Assembly: GCF_015704865.1 (NCBI RefSeq)
Contig: NZ_JADQTO010000006.1
Span: 218,591 to 282,590 of the forward strand
DNA length: 64,000 bases
Reading direction: 5' to 3'
Source: Actinoplanes aureus
GTDB lineage: Bacteria; Actinomycetota; Actinomycetes; Mycobacteriales; Micromonosporaceae
Part shown: positions 54,301 through 62,574 of the stretch, piece after piece
How the letters are laid out: the number at the start of each line of letters is the position of its first letter
Numbering within the stretch: the first letter of the stretch is position 1
Notes under the pieces: model-generated
What the model was told of the DNA's origin: nothing
Seen by the model: only the letters and a program-made list of their open reading frames with translations
Database searches by the model: none
Made by a program: the position numbers and the translations under genes

Positions 54301-57291
54301 CAGGCCGCCCGGGACTGGATCCTGCGTGCCTTCGCGCCCCGCCGGCACCCGTCGCTGACCGCCGTGCTGGACGACTACGAGCACGCCCGCGAGCTGATCC
54401 GGGCGCTGCTCGAGGACAGCCGCGGCCAGCAGGAGTGGTTCGAGTACCAGGCGGCCCACACGGTCCTGTCCGAGCACGGCCTGGACGCCGTGGTGGACTT
54501 CTGCGCCCGGGAGGACCTGCCGACCGAGCAGATCCTGCCGGTGCTGGGCCGGGCGCTGTTCCAGTCCTGGGTGGACACCGTCATCCGCGAGGACGACCGG
54601 CTCCCGCCGCTCGACGCGGCCGGCCGGGACCGCCTGATCGAGGAGTTCCGGGTCTGGGACACCCGGCTGCAGCGCGCCGCGGCCGCGGACGTGATGAACG
54701 CGGTCGACGCGATGCAGCCCTCCGAGGCCGCCGCCGGTGAGGCCGCCCTGCTGCGCGCCACCGCCGCCCAGCAGGGCCGGCGGATGCCGGTGCACGAGCT
54801 GATCGCGCAGACCCGGCACGCCACCCTCGCCGTCAAGCCGTGCTTTTTGACCGTGCCCGCCGAGGCCAGCCGGCTGCTCCCGGCCGACCTGCACTTCGAT
54901 GTGGTGATCGTCGACGAGGCGTCCCGGATGCCGGTTCCGGACGCGGTCACCTGCGCGTACCGGGGCGCCGCGCTGGTCGTGGTCGGCGACGACCGGCAGA
55001 TCACCGCGGCCGGCCTGCCCGGCGGTGACGGCCAGTCGATCCTGGACCTGGCCGTCGGCTGCGGCGCTTTCCGGGTGATCGACCTCGGCACGCACTATCG
55101 CAGCCGGCACGAGTCGCTGATCGCCTTCGCCAACCACAGCTTCTACCAGGGGCGGCTGAACACGTTCCCGGCCGCCGGTCCGCCCGGGCCGGACGCCGGG
55201 GTGCAGCTCTTCCCGGCCACCGGGGAGACGCCGCTCGCCGGCATGGTCGCCAGCCGGGTGGCGCACCACCTGGTCACCCGCCCCGACCTGACCCTCGGCG
55301 TGGTGGCCTGCTCGCCCGAGCAGGCCCACGAGATCGAGACCGCGGTGCACGACATGGTCGAGGCGGCGGACGACGACCGGCTGCGCGGGTTCTTCGTCAA
55401 GGACCTCGACACTGTGCAGGGCGACGAGCGGGACGTGGTCATCCTCGCGATCAGCGAGGAGCTCGGCGGCCTGGCCGGCACCGACGGCTGGCGGCGGCTC
55501 AACGTCGCCACCACCCGCGCCGCCCGCCGCCTGGAGGTGGTCTCCGCGGTACGCGGCCGCGACCTGCCGGAGACCGGGGAGTTGCGGCACCTGGCCGCCT
55601 ACCTGGACTACGCGGTACGCGGTGACGCGGCCCTCAACCTCGACGACACGCTCCCGGACGAGCAGACGCCGTTCGAGGACTCGGTACGCGACGTGATCCG
55701 CTCTTGGGGCTACCAGGTGCGGACCCGGGTCGGTACCGGCTCCTTTCGGATCGACCTGGCCGTCAGCCGCAACGCCCGGCGCAACGCCCCGTTCGCGCTC
55801 GGCATCGAGTGCGACGGCACCACGTACGATTCCGCGCACGCCGCACGGGACCGGGACCGGCTGCGCGAGCAGGAACTGCAGCGGCTCGGCTGGCGGCTGC
55901 ACCGGATCTGGGGCACCGCCTGGTACCTGGACCGGCCGAACGAGGAGGAGCGGCTGCGCGCCGCCATCGACGCGGCCTTCGCCGAGTTCCCCGAGGAACA
56001 GACGCCGGAGCTGACCGTGACCGTCACCGACGTGCCGGTCGAGGCCCCGGTCTCGCCCGCGCCGACCGCCGAGGCCCGCACCGAGTTCACCGAAGGCGAG
56101 TTCGCCGGCGCCGAGTTCGCGGCGACGACGGCCGGCTTCGCCGAGCCGGAGACGACCTTCGAGGACGAGTTCCCTCCGGCCGCCGAGGCCGCCGGGTTCG
56201 AGGAGGTCGCGGTCGAGGACGCCGATCAGTACGCGACCCCGGCCGGCCTCGCCGAGGAAGAGCCCGCCTACCACGAGGTCGTCGCGGAACAGGCCGGCGC
56301 GTACCTCGCCGGGGTGGACGACACCGACCGGCAGGCCGCCGGCACGCCGCTCGCCGAGGCGTTGCCCGAGCCCGGGGTGGCGGAGCCGGAGCCCGCGGTG
56401 GCGGAGCCGCACACGGTCTGGCCGGCCGCCACCGGCATGGAGTTCGACGCCGACCTGGAGCCCACGTACGACGAGCAGCCCGACGTGGTAGCCGCCGTCG
56501 AGGACTACCAGGGCGTCTTTCCGGCCACGTTCGAGCACGTCGCCCGCATCGACGAGGACGTGCACCCGTACCAGGCGACTCCGCCGGCACCCGAGCCGGT
56601 CGCCGCGGAATTCCCGCCGGAGCCGGTGACGGCCCAGCGGCGCACGGGACAGCCGGCTCCGGGGGACTGGGCTCACCCGTACCGGAAAGCGCGTCTGGAC
56701 CCGCTGCCGCCCGGCGCCGGCCTGACCGATCCCGGCACGCACGACCACCTGGTCGCCGCCGTCCGGCGGATCGCCGAGGCCGAAGGCCCGGTCCACGTCA
56801 GCGTCGCCCTCCAGCGCATGCGCGAGGAGTGGGCCCTGGTCCGGATCAGCAAGCCGGCCCGGCTCGCCGTCGAAGCGGTCCTGCCGGAGGCCGGGATCGC
56901 CTGGGACGGCACCTTCCTCAGCGATCCGGACCAGCCGGTGCCGGCGGTGCGCTACCGCGCCGACGGCGTGGCCCGCAAGCCGGACCAGGTCGCCGACGCC
57001 GAGGTACGGGTCGCGCTGGAGCACCTGGTCCACGACGGCGGTGTGCTGACCGAGGACGAGTTGCTCGCCGCCACCGCCCGCCTGTACGGCTGGGCGGCGC
57101 GCCGGCCCGCCGAGCTGGACGACCGCCTCACCGGCCTGATCGGCGACCTGGTCGAGGAGGGCCGGCTGCTCCAGCAGGCCGACGGGCTGACCATCGGTCA
57201 CGGCCTGCCCGATCCCACCTCGCTGCCACGGCACGAGGCGGCGCCGAAACGCCGCGCGTCCCGGCCCCGCCGCACGGCCGTCCGCAAGTGA
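51331..57291 (+). CDS. DUF4011-SF1 helicase-Vsr/MTES_1575-like nuclease-DUF3320 protein
   Basis: A 1986-residue protein. The N-terminal DUF4011-like part (LEAWRSGLLDLTGTNPLIDV) precedes an SF1 helicase: Walker A GAPGTGKT at about 305, Walker B VVIVDEASRMP at about 1190, HYRSRHESLIAFANHSFY, TVQGDERDVVIL at about 1360, and motif VI NVATTRAARRLEVV. A nuclease fold follows (about 1448-1540) with FEDSVRDVIRSWGY, FRIDLAV and GIECDG. A ~230-residue acidic linker then leads to a DUF3320 winged-helix tail (from about 1800). Relatives are reported in antiphage systems (DUF4011-helicase-Vsr proteins). The paralogue at 1-1175 has altered nuclease residues. Confidence 0.9.
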   Translation: MRWDDADGLTGRPDARVRGVLEAWRSGLLDLTGTNPLIDVDPAGTGVVPIVSPSPRSVVEALQQGRECGFLGIEEQAEGPRPRAAHVFQTEMADADMDATLHALRRTARRDQLEHGLAALYLTLGTLHWRDGEQPYASPILLLPVDLVDTDPLDYPRLRPRPDEPIVNPALTVRLRLYGVELPAVESLAGLDVTVFWARLDAAISEHQEWRTDEAIMLARFAVDREVMYGDLVGNERQILAHPVVRALATDPKSQIDAFHFDPIPARRIDEVAAPDDVPLVLDADAAQRACVAAAVAGRSFVMRGAPGTGKTQTVANMIACLLHAGKRVLVVSEKAAALDKVKERLARAGLEDYLLELHSDRTGRTQVAATLAAALDFIPLPPPGLSTDEREELREHRRRLNAYAEAMNEVREPLGHRLHDVLGMCAQMIDVPAAPVPPALPIPLTTQSLQHVRNAAERLGRAWRPAVQGEDFLWREVVDRNRLDARLHQAQTALEHLTEAVAKDPVAAAFDAHTMADATILTTLIGHAARRPAEAADEWLTLPSLEPVARAAEGLVRHLRALHQAEEAVRTRSGVTWSTLPNPAKLPIVPSLAHLNPPPVELLPLTAAQARGLARRFADDADRLEQHQHSLDRVTARLGLPNVVAFTDIGRVADIVNLLSRPHKPEPAWFDSVGTTAARTSARMLKRAVEGAQAAESRAREHFNDAALAEPVDELAERFATVHKGLRKLRAPYRRDKRAAAEIARPDVKRKQAVANLGAAAAWKRSLQELDTAEREYARILGRHWKRLDTDFEAIEEALRTAEEVMRVTPPEALPAVIERVSAPTPNSAIIRIVTEARKEFDRWTAALRPAPEPAPRPQLAAGPIHDAVTWLRAHVEPFTAAAELVQAYSAAAGRDFTLAESAAIGMLRETAADAAGALAANATEYARVLGAAYRGTQTDVDALSTAMAWTSEARRVRTGGDIAFTPEQAEVLRKARATDTLPSRVAEWQAARDWILRAFAPRRHPSLTAVLDDYEHARELIRALLEDSRGQQEWFEYQAAHTVLSEHGLDAVVDFCAREDLPTEQILPVLGRALFQSWVDTVIREDDRLPPLDAAGRDRLIEEFRVWDTRLQRAAAADVMNAVDAMQPSEAAAGEAALLRATAAQQGRRMPVHELIAQTRHATLAVKPCFLTVPAEASRLLPADLHFDVVIVDEASRMPVPDAVTCAYRGAALVVVGDDRQITAAGLPGGDGQSILDLAVGCGAFRVIDLGTHYRSRHESLIAFANHSFYQGRLNTFPAAGPPGPDAGVQLFPATGETPLAGMVASRVAHHLVTRPDLTLGVVACSPEQAHEIETAVHDMVEAADDDRLRGFFVKDLDTVQGDERDVVILAISEELGGLAGTDGWRRLNVATTRAARRLEVVSAVRGRDLPETGELRHLAAYLDYAVRGDAALNLDDTLPDEQTPFEDSVRDVIRSWGYQVRTRVGTGSFRIDLAVSRNARRNAPFALGIECDGTTYDSAHAARDRDRLREQELQRLGWRLHRIWGTAWYLDRPNEEERLRAAIDAAFAEFPEEQTPELTVTVTDVPVEAPVSPAPTAEARTEFTEGEFAGAEFAATTAGFAEPETTFEDEFPPAAEAAGFEEVAVEDADQYATPAGLAEEEPAYHEVVAEQAGAYLAGVDDTDRQAAGTPLAEALPEPGVAEPEPAVAEPHTVWPAATGMEFDADLEPTYDEQPDVVAAVEDYQGVFPATFEHVARIDEDVHPYQATPPAPEPVAAEFPPEPVTAQRRTGQPAPGDWAHPYRKARLDPLPPGAGLTDPGTHDHLVAAVRRIAEAEGPVHVSVALQRMREEWALVRISKPARLAVEAVLPEAGIAWDGTFLSDPDQPVPAVRYRADGVARKPDQVADAEVRVALEHLVHDGGVLTEDELLAATARLYGWAARRPAELDDRLTGLIGDLVEEGRLLQQADGLTIGHGLPDPTSLPRHEAAPKRRASRPRRTAVRK

Positions 57292-57349
57292 CCTGCAGGC
57301 CATCGTCGCGTGGGCCCCGGTTCACCCGCGATCCCTATCGTCCGGCCCC

Positions 57350-58528
57350 ATGAGAAAGATCAACAAGATCCTCGCCGGCGCGGGTGTCCTGACGCTCACC
57401 CTGACGCTGGCCGGCAACGCCTCGTACGCCGGCGGCCCCGGCAAGGTCACCACACCGACCCTGACCGGGTTCGCGTCGCTGCCGGCCACCACGTTCGTGC
57501 CCGGCAGCGAGCCGTCCGGCACTCTGGTCACCGGCAACACCAACGGCGTCCCGGTGCCCTTCGCCGACCAGCCGGTCCAGGGCTTCAGCGGGATCGCCGA
57601 CAACGGCGACGGCACCTTCGACGTGCTCTCCGACAACGGCTACGGCAATCAGGCCAACTCGGCCGACTTCCTGCTGCGCGTCCAGCGGCTCGCCCCGGCG
57701 TTCGCCACGAACACCGTCGACGTGCTCGGCGGCGTGCACCTGACCGACCCGCGCGGGCTCGTCCCGTGGAAGCTGACCCGCGAGGACCGGGTGCTCACCG
57801 GTGCCGACTTCGACGTCGAGTCGATCGTCAAGGGCGACGACGGCAGCTACTGGATCGGTGACGAGTTCGGCCCGTACCTCCTGCACTTCGACCGTGCCGG
57901 ACGCCTGCTCGCGGCACCCGCGCCGCTGGACGGCGTGATCGCGCCGGAGACCGCCACCCGCACCGGCGTCACCGCGACCCTCGGCGGCAGCAAGGGTTTC
58001 GAGGGCCTGGCCGAGTCGCCCGACGGCCGCTACCTGTACCCGCTCCTGGAGGGCACGGTCACCGGTGACCCCGCAGGGCGGCTGCGGCTCAACGAATTCG
58101 ACAAGCGGGCCGGCAGGTACACCGGCAAGCGCTACGCCTACCAGCTGGAAAGCCCGGCCAACGCGATCGGTGACGCCATCAGCGTCGACCGGAACCGCTT
58201 CCTGATCATCGAGCGGGACAACGGGCAGGGCGCCACCGCCGTGTTCAAGAAGATCTACCTGGCCGACAAGCGGGACCGCAACCACGACGGCCTGCTGGAC
58301 AAGATCCTGCTCGTCGACCTGATGAACATCGCCAACCCGCGCAAGCTCGGCGGTTTCGGCACCACGTTCACCTTCCCGTTCCAGACCATCGAGGACGTCG
58401 TGATCCTGGACGAGAAGACCATCGCGGTGCTGAACGACAACAACTTCCCGTTCTCCAACGGCCGTACCCCCGGCGTGGCCGACAACAATGAGTGGATCAC
58501 CATCGCGCTGCCGCACTCGCTGCGCTGA
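57350..58528 (+). CDS. Secreted phytase-like esterase (esterase-like activity of phytase family)
   Basis: A 392-residue exported protein. A signal peptide (MRKINKILAGAGVLTLTLTL, cleaved near SYAG) precedes a beta-propeller-like domain with QGFSGIADNGDGTFDVLSDN, FDVESIVKGDDGSYWIGDEF, SKGFEGLAESPDGRYLYPLL and TIEDVVILDEKTIAVLNDNN. This matches the family described as esterase-like activity of phytase. A DKRDRNHDGLLD segment looks like a calcium-binding loop. A TATCGT -10 eight bases before the ATG suggests a leaderless message. Confidence 0.85.
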   Translation: MRKINKILAGAGVLTLTLTLAGNASYAGGPGKVTTPTLTGFASLPATTFVPGSEPSGTLVTGNTNGVPVPFADQPVQGFSGIADNGDGTFDVLSDNGYGNQANSADFLLRVQRLAPAFATNTVDVLGGVHLTDPRGLVPWKLTREDRVLTGADFDVESIVKGDDGSYWIGDEFGPYLLHFDRAGRLLAAPAPLDGVIAPETATRTGVTATLGGSKGFEGLAESPDGRYLYPLLEGTVTGDPAGRLRLNEFDKRAGRYTGKRYAYQLESPANAIGDAISVDRNRFLIIERDNGQGATAVFKKIYLADKRDRNHDGLLDKILLVDLMNIANPRKLGGFGTTFTFPFQTIEDVVILDEKTIAVLNDNNFPFSNGRTPGVADNNEWITIALPHSLR

Positions 58529-58535
58529 TGACCTG

Positions 58536-58564
58536 GGGGTTCGTCCGTTTCGCGGGCGAACCCC
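58536..58564 (+). terminator. Terminator hairpin
   Basis: GGGGTTCGTCCG (58536-58547) pairs with CGGGCGAACCCC (58553-58564) over 12 bp with one G-T, around a five-base loop. It lies seven bases after the esterase stop. Confidence 0.75.
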
Positions 58565-58566
58565 GC

Positions 58567-58580
58567 TGTTTGCGCTGACA
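58567..58580. promoter_or_regulatory. LacI-type operator, degenerate
   Basis: TGTTTGCGCTGACA is a near-palindrome that differs from the TGTTAGCGCTAACA pattern at two positions. Its centre lies 22 bp (two helical turns) from that of the perfect site at 58590-58601. Confidence 0.5.
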
Positions 58581-58589
58581 GCGGTTATG

Positions 58590-58601
58590 GTTAGCGCTAA
58601 C
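58590..58601. promoter_or_regulatory. LacI-type operator, perfect palindrome
   Basis: GTTAGCGCTAAC is a perfect 12-bp palindrome of the form bound by LacI-family sugar regulators. It lies 23 bases upstream of the araD GTG, overlapping the probable promoter. Confidence 0.65.
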
Positions 58602-58624
58602 ATTCCCGGTGCCGAGGAGAAGAA

Positions 58625-59332
58625 GTGACGTACGGTTCCAACGCCCTGCGCCAGGCCGTCCTGCGGGCCAACCAGGTGATTCCCGAGGCCGGACTGGCCC
58701 AGCTGACCTGGGGCAACGTCAGTGGCGTGGACCGCGAGGGCGGCTACTACCTGATCAAGCCGTCCGGTGTGCGCTACGACGATCTGACCGAGGACCAGCT
58801 GGTGCCGGTCGACCTGCGGACCGGCCAGGTCCTCGCCGGCGACCTGCGCCCGTCCGTGGACAGCGAGTCACACCGCGCCTTCTACCTGGCCTGGCCGTCG
58901 ATCGGCGGCGTCACGCACACCCACTCCACCCACGCGGTCGCTTTCGCCCAGGCCAATCGGGACATCCCGCTGCTCGGCACCACGCACGCCGACACGTTCA
59001 ACGGTCCGGTGCCGGTGACCCGGGGTCTCACCGCGGATGAGTGCGCCACCGACTACGAGCTGAACACCGGCCGCGTCATCGTCGAGCTCATCGGCGACGA
59101 CGCGTCCGCCGCCGCCATGCCGGCCGCCCTGGTGGCCAACCACGGCCCGTTCACCTGGGGCGCCACCCCCGGCAAGTCGGTCGAGCACGCCATCATCTGC
59201 GAGGCCGTCGCCGAGATGGCGCTCAAGACCCTGGCGCTGAACCCGGCCGCGACCATCCCCGACCACCTCGCCGAGCGCCACTTCAAACGCAAGCACGGCC
59301 CGGGCGCCTACTACGGCAACCCCAAGGCCTGA
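58625..59332 (+). CDS. araD: L-ribulose-5-phosphate 4-epimerase
   Basis: A 235-residue class II aldolase-fold epimerase converting L-ribulose-5-P to D-xylulose-5-P in arabinose use. Zinc ligands and catalytic residues lie in GGVTHTHSTHAVAFAQ and ALVANHGPFTWG; LTWGNVSGVDREG and YYLIKPSGVRYDDLT form the phosphate site. GAGGAGAAGAA precedes the GTG. A pair of LacI-type palindromes is upstream. araA and araB are not adjacent; a LacI regulator and a YtfQ-like sugar-binding protein lie 2-4 kb away. Its end overlaps the convergent DinB-like gene by 22 bp. Confidence 0.92.
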   Translation: MTYGSNALRQAVLRANQVIPEAGLAQLTWGNVSGVDREGGYYLIKPSGVRYDDLTEDQLVPVDLRTGQVLAGDLRPSVDSESHRAFYLAWPSIGGVTHTHSTHAVAFAQANRDIPLLGTTHADTFNGPVPVTRGLTADECATDYELNTGRVIVELIGDDASAAAMPAALVANHGPFTWGATPGKSVEHAIICEAVAEMALKTLALNPAATIPDHLAERHFKRKHGPGAYYGNPKA

Positions 59333-59829
59333 CCTCCGCGGTCGCTCCGGACCACGTCCATGAGGTGGTGCTCCACCTCATGGACGGTGTGCCGTCCCAG
59401 CCAGAGCAGCGTCCGGGACGCGGCCACCGGCCAGTTGTAGACCCCGGTGCGGGCCCACTGCGCGGGCGCCAGCGCACCGAAGTCCCGGGCCAGTTCCTCC
59501 GCCGCGCCCGCGAGCTCGGCCAGGACGACCCGCGGATCCTGATCGTTGTAGGCGTCCGCGACCACCCGCTCCTCCCGCCCCATCGGAGCGAACTCGGGCT
59601 CATCGGCCGCCAGCGCCAGTGCGACCCGCTCACCCTGCACGCGCAGCACGTCCCGCACGTGACACACGTACTCCAGCGGCGACCACACGTCCGGCTCCGG
59701 CCGCCGGCGCGGCCCCGGCACTGCCGCGAGGGCCGCGGCGAAGCGCGGCCCGGCCTCGCGAAGCCGGCCCGGAATCGCCTCGGCCGAGACCTCCGCATAG
59801 GTGAAACCACACTCCCCGCAATGTTCCAT
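59311..59829 (-). CDS. DinB-family protein with Cys-rich N-terminus
   Basis: A 172-residue DinB/DUF664-like four-helix protein. It opens MEHCGECGFTYAEVSAEAIP, whose CxxC pair may bind zinc. WSPLEYVCHVRDVLRVQGER and TLLWLGRHTVHEVEHHLMDV contain the His ligands expected of the mycothiol/DinB metal site. A TATCCT hexamer lies seven bases before the ATG, so the message may be leaderless. Function unknown. Confidence 0.8.
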   Translation of the reverse strand: MEHCGECGFTYAEVSAEAIPGRLREAGPRFAAALAAVPGPRRRPEPDVWSPLEYVCHVRDVLRVQGERVALALAADEPEFAPMGREERVVADAYNDQDPRVVLAELAGAAEELARDFGALAPAQWARTGVYNWPVAASRTLLWLGRHTVHEVEHHLMDVVRSDRGGQALGLP

Positions 59830-59975
59830 CCCGGCAGGATAGGGGTCTCTTCCGCGAAACGCGGGAGCCGGCGATTCGGTCCCGCTCGCCGATGGCCCGG
59901 CATGCTGATTTTCGGTACGCGCACGCGCCGTGCCGCCGAATCGCGGCCGTCCCGCCCAGCCACGTCCCCGTGGAG

Positions 59976-60033
59976 GGTCGCGCGGGAGAGCGGGGACGGT
60001 CCGATTCCGGCGCGACTGTGGGAACGCGTACCC
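59976..60033 (-). repeat. Possible third, diverged copy of the dispersed repeat
   Basis: The segment begins GGTCGCG and ends CGCGTACCC, with GGGGACGGT between, in the same order and spacing (58 against 57 bases) as the matching part of 29206-29299. The inner sequence is diverged, so homology is uncertain. Confidence 0.3.
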
Positions 60034-60041
60034 CGAAAGGG

Positions 60042-60629
60042 TTAATGCCGGGGCGGCTGGGTGACCACGCGGACCATGTTCTGCAGACGCCGGCGCAAGC
60101 CGGCGGCCGGCTGCGGCTCGTCCCGGGTGTTGCTCGCCTTGGCCGATGATGTCCGCACGTTTCGGGGCAGGCCGGGCGCCCGCGGGCGGGGGACCGTCAC
60201 CGGCGGCACCTGCCGCCAGGTGAAACGAACGCCGCCCAGCTCGATCGTCGCGCCGGCGGCGCAGAGGCCGGACTGCCGGCAGTCCGGTGATCCGTCCGGA
60301 CCGTAACTGATCATCAGGCTGGTCTCCGTGGCGGAGGCCGTGGTGTGGACGGCCCACACCTCGCCGTAGCCGGTGAGGCCGGTTCCGCCGGCGGTGAGCA
60401 CCGATGCCCGGCCGCGCAGCGGCACGGTGAGTTCGAAGCCGTTGGGGTCCTGGATGTACAGCGTGCCGGAGAGCCGCGGCTGGCCGCGCCGGCGTAGCCG
60501 GCCGGTGAACCCGGCTCCCACGGTCACCGCCCCGTCGCTGTCTGCGGCGGGGGTGCCGGGAGCCGTGTGTCGTCGTCGAACACCTTTCGGACTGTAACGG
60601 CTCCCGGGCCCGGATCGGCTCTCCGTCAC
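60042..60629 (-). CDS. Uncharacterised protein
   Basis: A 195-residue protein I do not recognise. Its core looks like a beta-rich domain (PRLSGTLYIQDPNGFELTVP, TSLMISYGPDGSPDCRQSGL, ATIELGGVRFTWRQVPP), flanked by Arg/Pro-rich ends. Two Cys in PDCRQSGLCAAG may form a disulfide. There is no signal peptide. GTG starts 17 bases after the end of the alpha/beta hydrolase gene, suggesting one transcript, although no ribosome site is evident. Confidence 0.55.
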   Translation of the reverse strand: MTESRSGPGSRYSPKGVRRRHTAPGTPAADSDGAVTVGAGFTGRLRRRGQPRLSGTLYIQDPNGFELTVPLRGRASVLTAGGTGLTGYGEVWAVHTTASATETSLMISYGPDGSPDCRQSGLCAAGATIELGGVRFTWRQVPPVTVPRPRAPGLPRNVRTSSAKASNTRDEPQPAAGLRRRLQNMVRVVTQPPRH

Positions 60630-60645
60630 CGGGGAGAGTGAGCCT

Positions 60646-61518
60646 CTAGCTGTCGGATTCCAGACGTGCCAGAAAGCCGCGTACCGCGTCCTGGAAGATC
60701 GCCGGCTCCTCGCTGAACGGGAAGTGCCCGGCCTCGGCGATCTCGACGAGCTCCGCGCCGGGTATCCCGGCGGCGATGCCGCGGGACGCGGACGGCGGGC
60801 ACACCCAGTCGTAGGCGCCGGCCACCACGAGCGCCGGAGCCGTGATCCGCGACAGGTCCTGGCGCAGGTCGTACTTCGGGGCCAGCTCGCCGAAGAAATA
60901 CCCGGCCACGTCCGACGCGAAACCGCTCAGCGGGAGCAGGCGGCCGGGCACGTCGGTGTGGCGCGGTCCGGCGTACGTCGGGGCCACCTGCTCCTCGAAC
61001 GCGCGCAGGGTCGCCGGACTGAAGTCGCCGCCGAACATCCGGGCGGCCACCGCGGTCGCCTCGGGGGACGCGCGTTCCGCCAGGCTGGGCGGCGGGTCCG
61101 GGTCGTCGAAGGGCCGCAGGGTGGCGCTGGTGGAGCAGAGGATCAGCGCACGCACCGCGTCCGGCCGCCGCAGCGCGAGGTGCAGCGCCACGAACCCGCC
61201 GCCGGAGTGGCCCAGCACGATCGGGTCGGCGATGCCCAGCCGATCGCAGAGTTCGGCCACGTCGTCGGCCATCTGCTCGAGGGTGCAGGTGGCCACCGGT
61301 GGGCGTCCCGAGCGGCCCTGCCCGCGCAGATCGACGTAGACCAGCTGGGCGTACGCGCTGAGCGCGCTCAGCCCCGGCCGCAGATAGCCCTGGTCGAAGC
61401 CGGGGCCGCCGTGCAGAACCAGGATGACCGGCCGTTCGGTCAGCCCGGTCCCGTCGACCGCGAGCTGTGATCCTTCCACGTCGAAGTAGAGCGTCGTCCC
61501 GCCGATTTCGGTGCGCAT
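60646..61518 (-). CDS. Alpha/beta hydrolase, proline-iminopeptidase-like
   Basis: A 290-residue cytoplasmic hydrolase. LVLHGGPGFDQGYLRPGL is the HGGPG oxyanion signature, the nucleophile is Ser in IVLGHSGGGFVALHLAL, the Asp is in VVAGAYDWVCPPS and the His is in EIAEAGHFPFSEEP. The HGGPG motif points to prolyl aminopeptidases and related hydrolases; the substrate is unproven. GGGAGG precedes the ATG. It is next to the LacI gene on the same strand. Confidence 0.88.
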   Translation of the reverse strand: MRTEIGGTTLYFDVEGSQLAVDGTGLTERPVILVLHGGPGFDQGYLRPGLSALSAYAQLVYVDLRGQGRSGRPPVATCTLEQMADDVAELCDRLGIADPIVLGHSGGGFVALHLALRRPDAVRALILCSTSATLRPFDDPDPPPSLAERASPEATAVAARMFGGDFSPATLRAFEEQVAPTYAGPRHTDVPGRLLPLSGFASDVAGYFFGELAPKYDLRQDLSRITAPALVVAGAYDWVCPPSASRGIAAGIPGAELVEIAEAGHFPFSEEPAIFQDAVRGFLARLESDS

Positions 61519-61572
61519 GTGGTCCTCCCTATAGGCGTGTCATCTACCAGATGCACGACACGGGAGGAAAGT

Positions 61573-62574
61573 TCATTTCCGGGCCGACGGCGCCGCCGCG
61601 CTCACCCGGGGCACCAGCAGGGGAGCGACCACCACGTCCTCCGGCGGCGCGTCGCCCGGTGGACGGCCCAGATGGCGCAGGAGCAGGGCGAGGGCGCGCC
61701 GCCCGAGTTCGGCGAAGTCCTGATGCACCGTGGTGAGCGGGGGCAGGAAGTATCCCGAGTCCGGCATGTCGTCGAAACCGACCACGCTGACGTCCTGCGG
61801 CACCCGGCGCCCGGCCTCGTGCATGGCGCGCAGCACGCCCAGGGCGATCCGGTCGTTGGCGCAGAAGACCGCGGTGACCGCCGGGTCGGCGGCCAGGCGC
61901 AGGCCCTGTTCGTAGCCGGCGGCGGCGTCCCACCAGCCGGCGGTGACCTCGGGGACCACGGCACCCGCCGCGTAGAGGGCTTCCCGCCAGCCGTCGACGC
62001 GGGCCTGCGCCTCCGGCCAGTCGGACGGTCCGGCCACGTGGTGGACCGTGGCGTGCCCGAGGTCGAGCAGGTGCCGGGTGACCAGGGCGGCGCCGGCCTT
62101 GTTGTCGACGCGCACGGTCGGGAACGGGTCGCCGTGCCCGGCGCCGCCCACGGCGACGCAGGCCAGACCGGCGGGCGCGTGCGTCAACGCCATGATCACC
62201 GACGGCTTGGGTGCGATGGCGATGATGCCGTCCACGTCGTGCTGGGCCAGCCGGTCGACGGCTTCCAGGACCGGGCGGTGCGCGAGGTCGCGGACGGTGG
62301 CGACGCTGACCAGGTATCCGGCGGCGCGGGCGGCACTCTCGATGCCGTAGAGCATGGACTCCGGACCGAACAGCGTGGTCTCGAAGCCGATGATGCCGAG
62401 CGTGTGCGACTCGCGGGTGGCGAGCGTACGCGCCGCCAGGTTCCGCCGGTAGTTGAGCGACCGCATCGCGGCCAGGACGCGTTCCCGGGTCTCGGCACGG
62501 ACGTTGGGATGGTCATTTATCACTCGGGAGACCGTTTGGTGGGACACCCCGGCCAATTTCGCCACGTCGCGCAT
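61573..62574 (-). CDS. LacI-family sugar regulator
   Basis: A 333-residue LacI protein. The HTH is MRDVAKLAGVSHQTVSRVIN, with the hinge at RSLNYRRNLAARTLATRESH, and the sugar-binding domain follows (LGIIGFETTLFGPESMLYGI, CVAVGGAGHGDPFPTVRVDN, FCANDRIALGVLRAM, VSVVGFDDMPDSGYFLPPLT). I use the standard family start at 62574; the frame stays open 78 codons upstream. It lies between araD and the ytfQ-like gene, so arabinose or another pentose/galactofuranose is a likely effector. Candidate operators lie at 58567-58601 and 62794-62905. Confidence 0.9.
   Translation of the reverse strand: MRDVAKLAGVSHQTVSRVINDHPNVRAETRERVLAAMRSLNYRRNLAARTLATRESHTLGIIGFETTLFGPESMLYGIESAARAAGYLVSVATVRDLAHRPVLEAVDRLAQHDVDGIIAIAPKPSVIMALTHAPAGLACVAVGGAGHGDPFPTVRVDNKAGAALVTRHLLDLGHATVHHVAGPSDWPEAQARVDGWREALYAAGAVVPEVTAGWWDAAAGYEQGLRLAADPAVTAVFCANDRIALGVLRAMHEAGRRVPQDVSVVGFDDMPDSGYFLPPLTTVHQDFAELGRRALALLLRHLGRPPGDAPPEDVVVAPLLVPRVSAAAPSARK

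Noticed and set aside
51853..57303. 1816-codon open frame antisense to the helicase-nuclease gene
   Set aside because: It has no domain and is Arg/Gly/Val-rich. High GC3 in the real gene removes stops from the opposite strand; the plus-strand frame has clear helicase and nuclease motifs.
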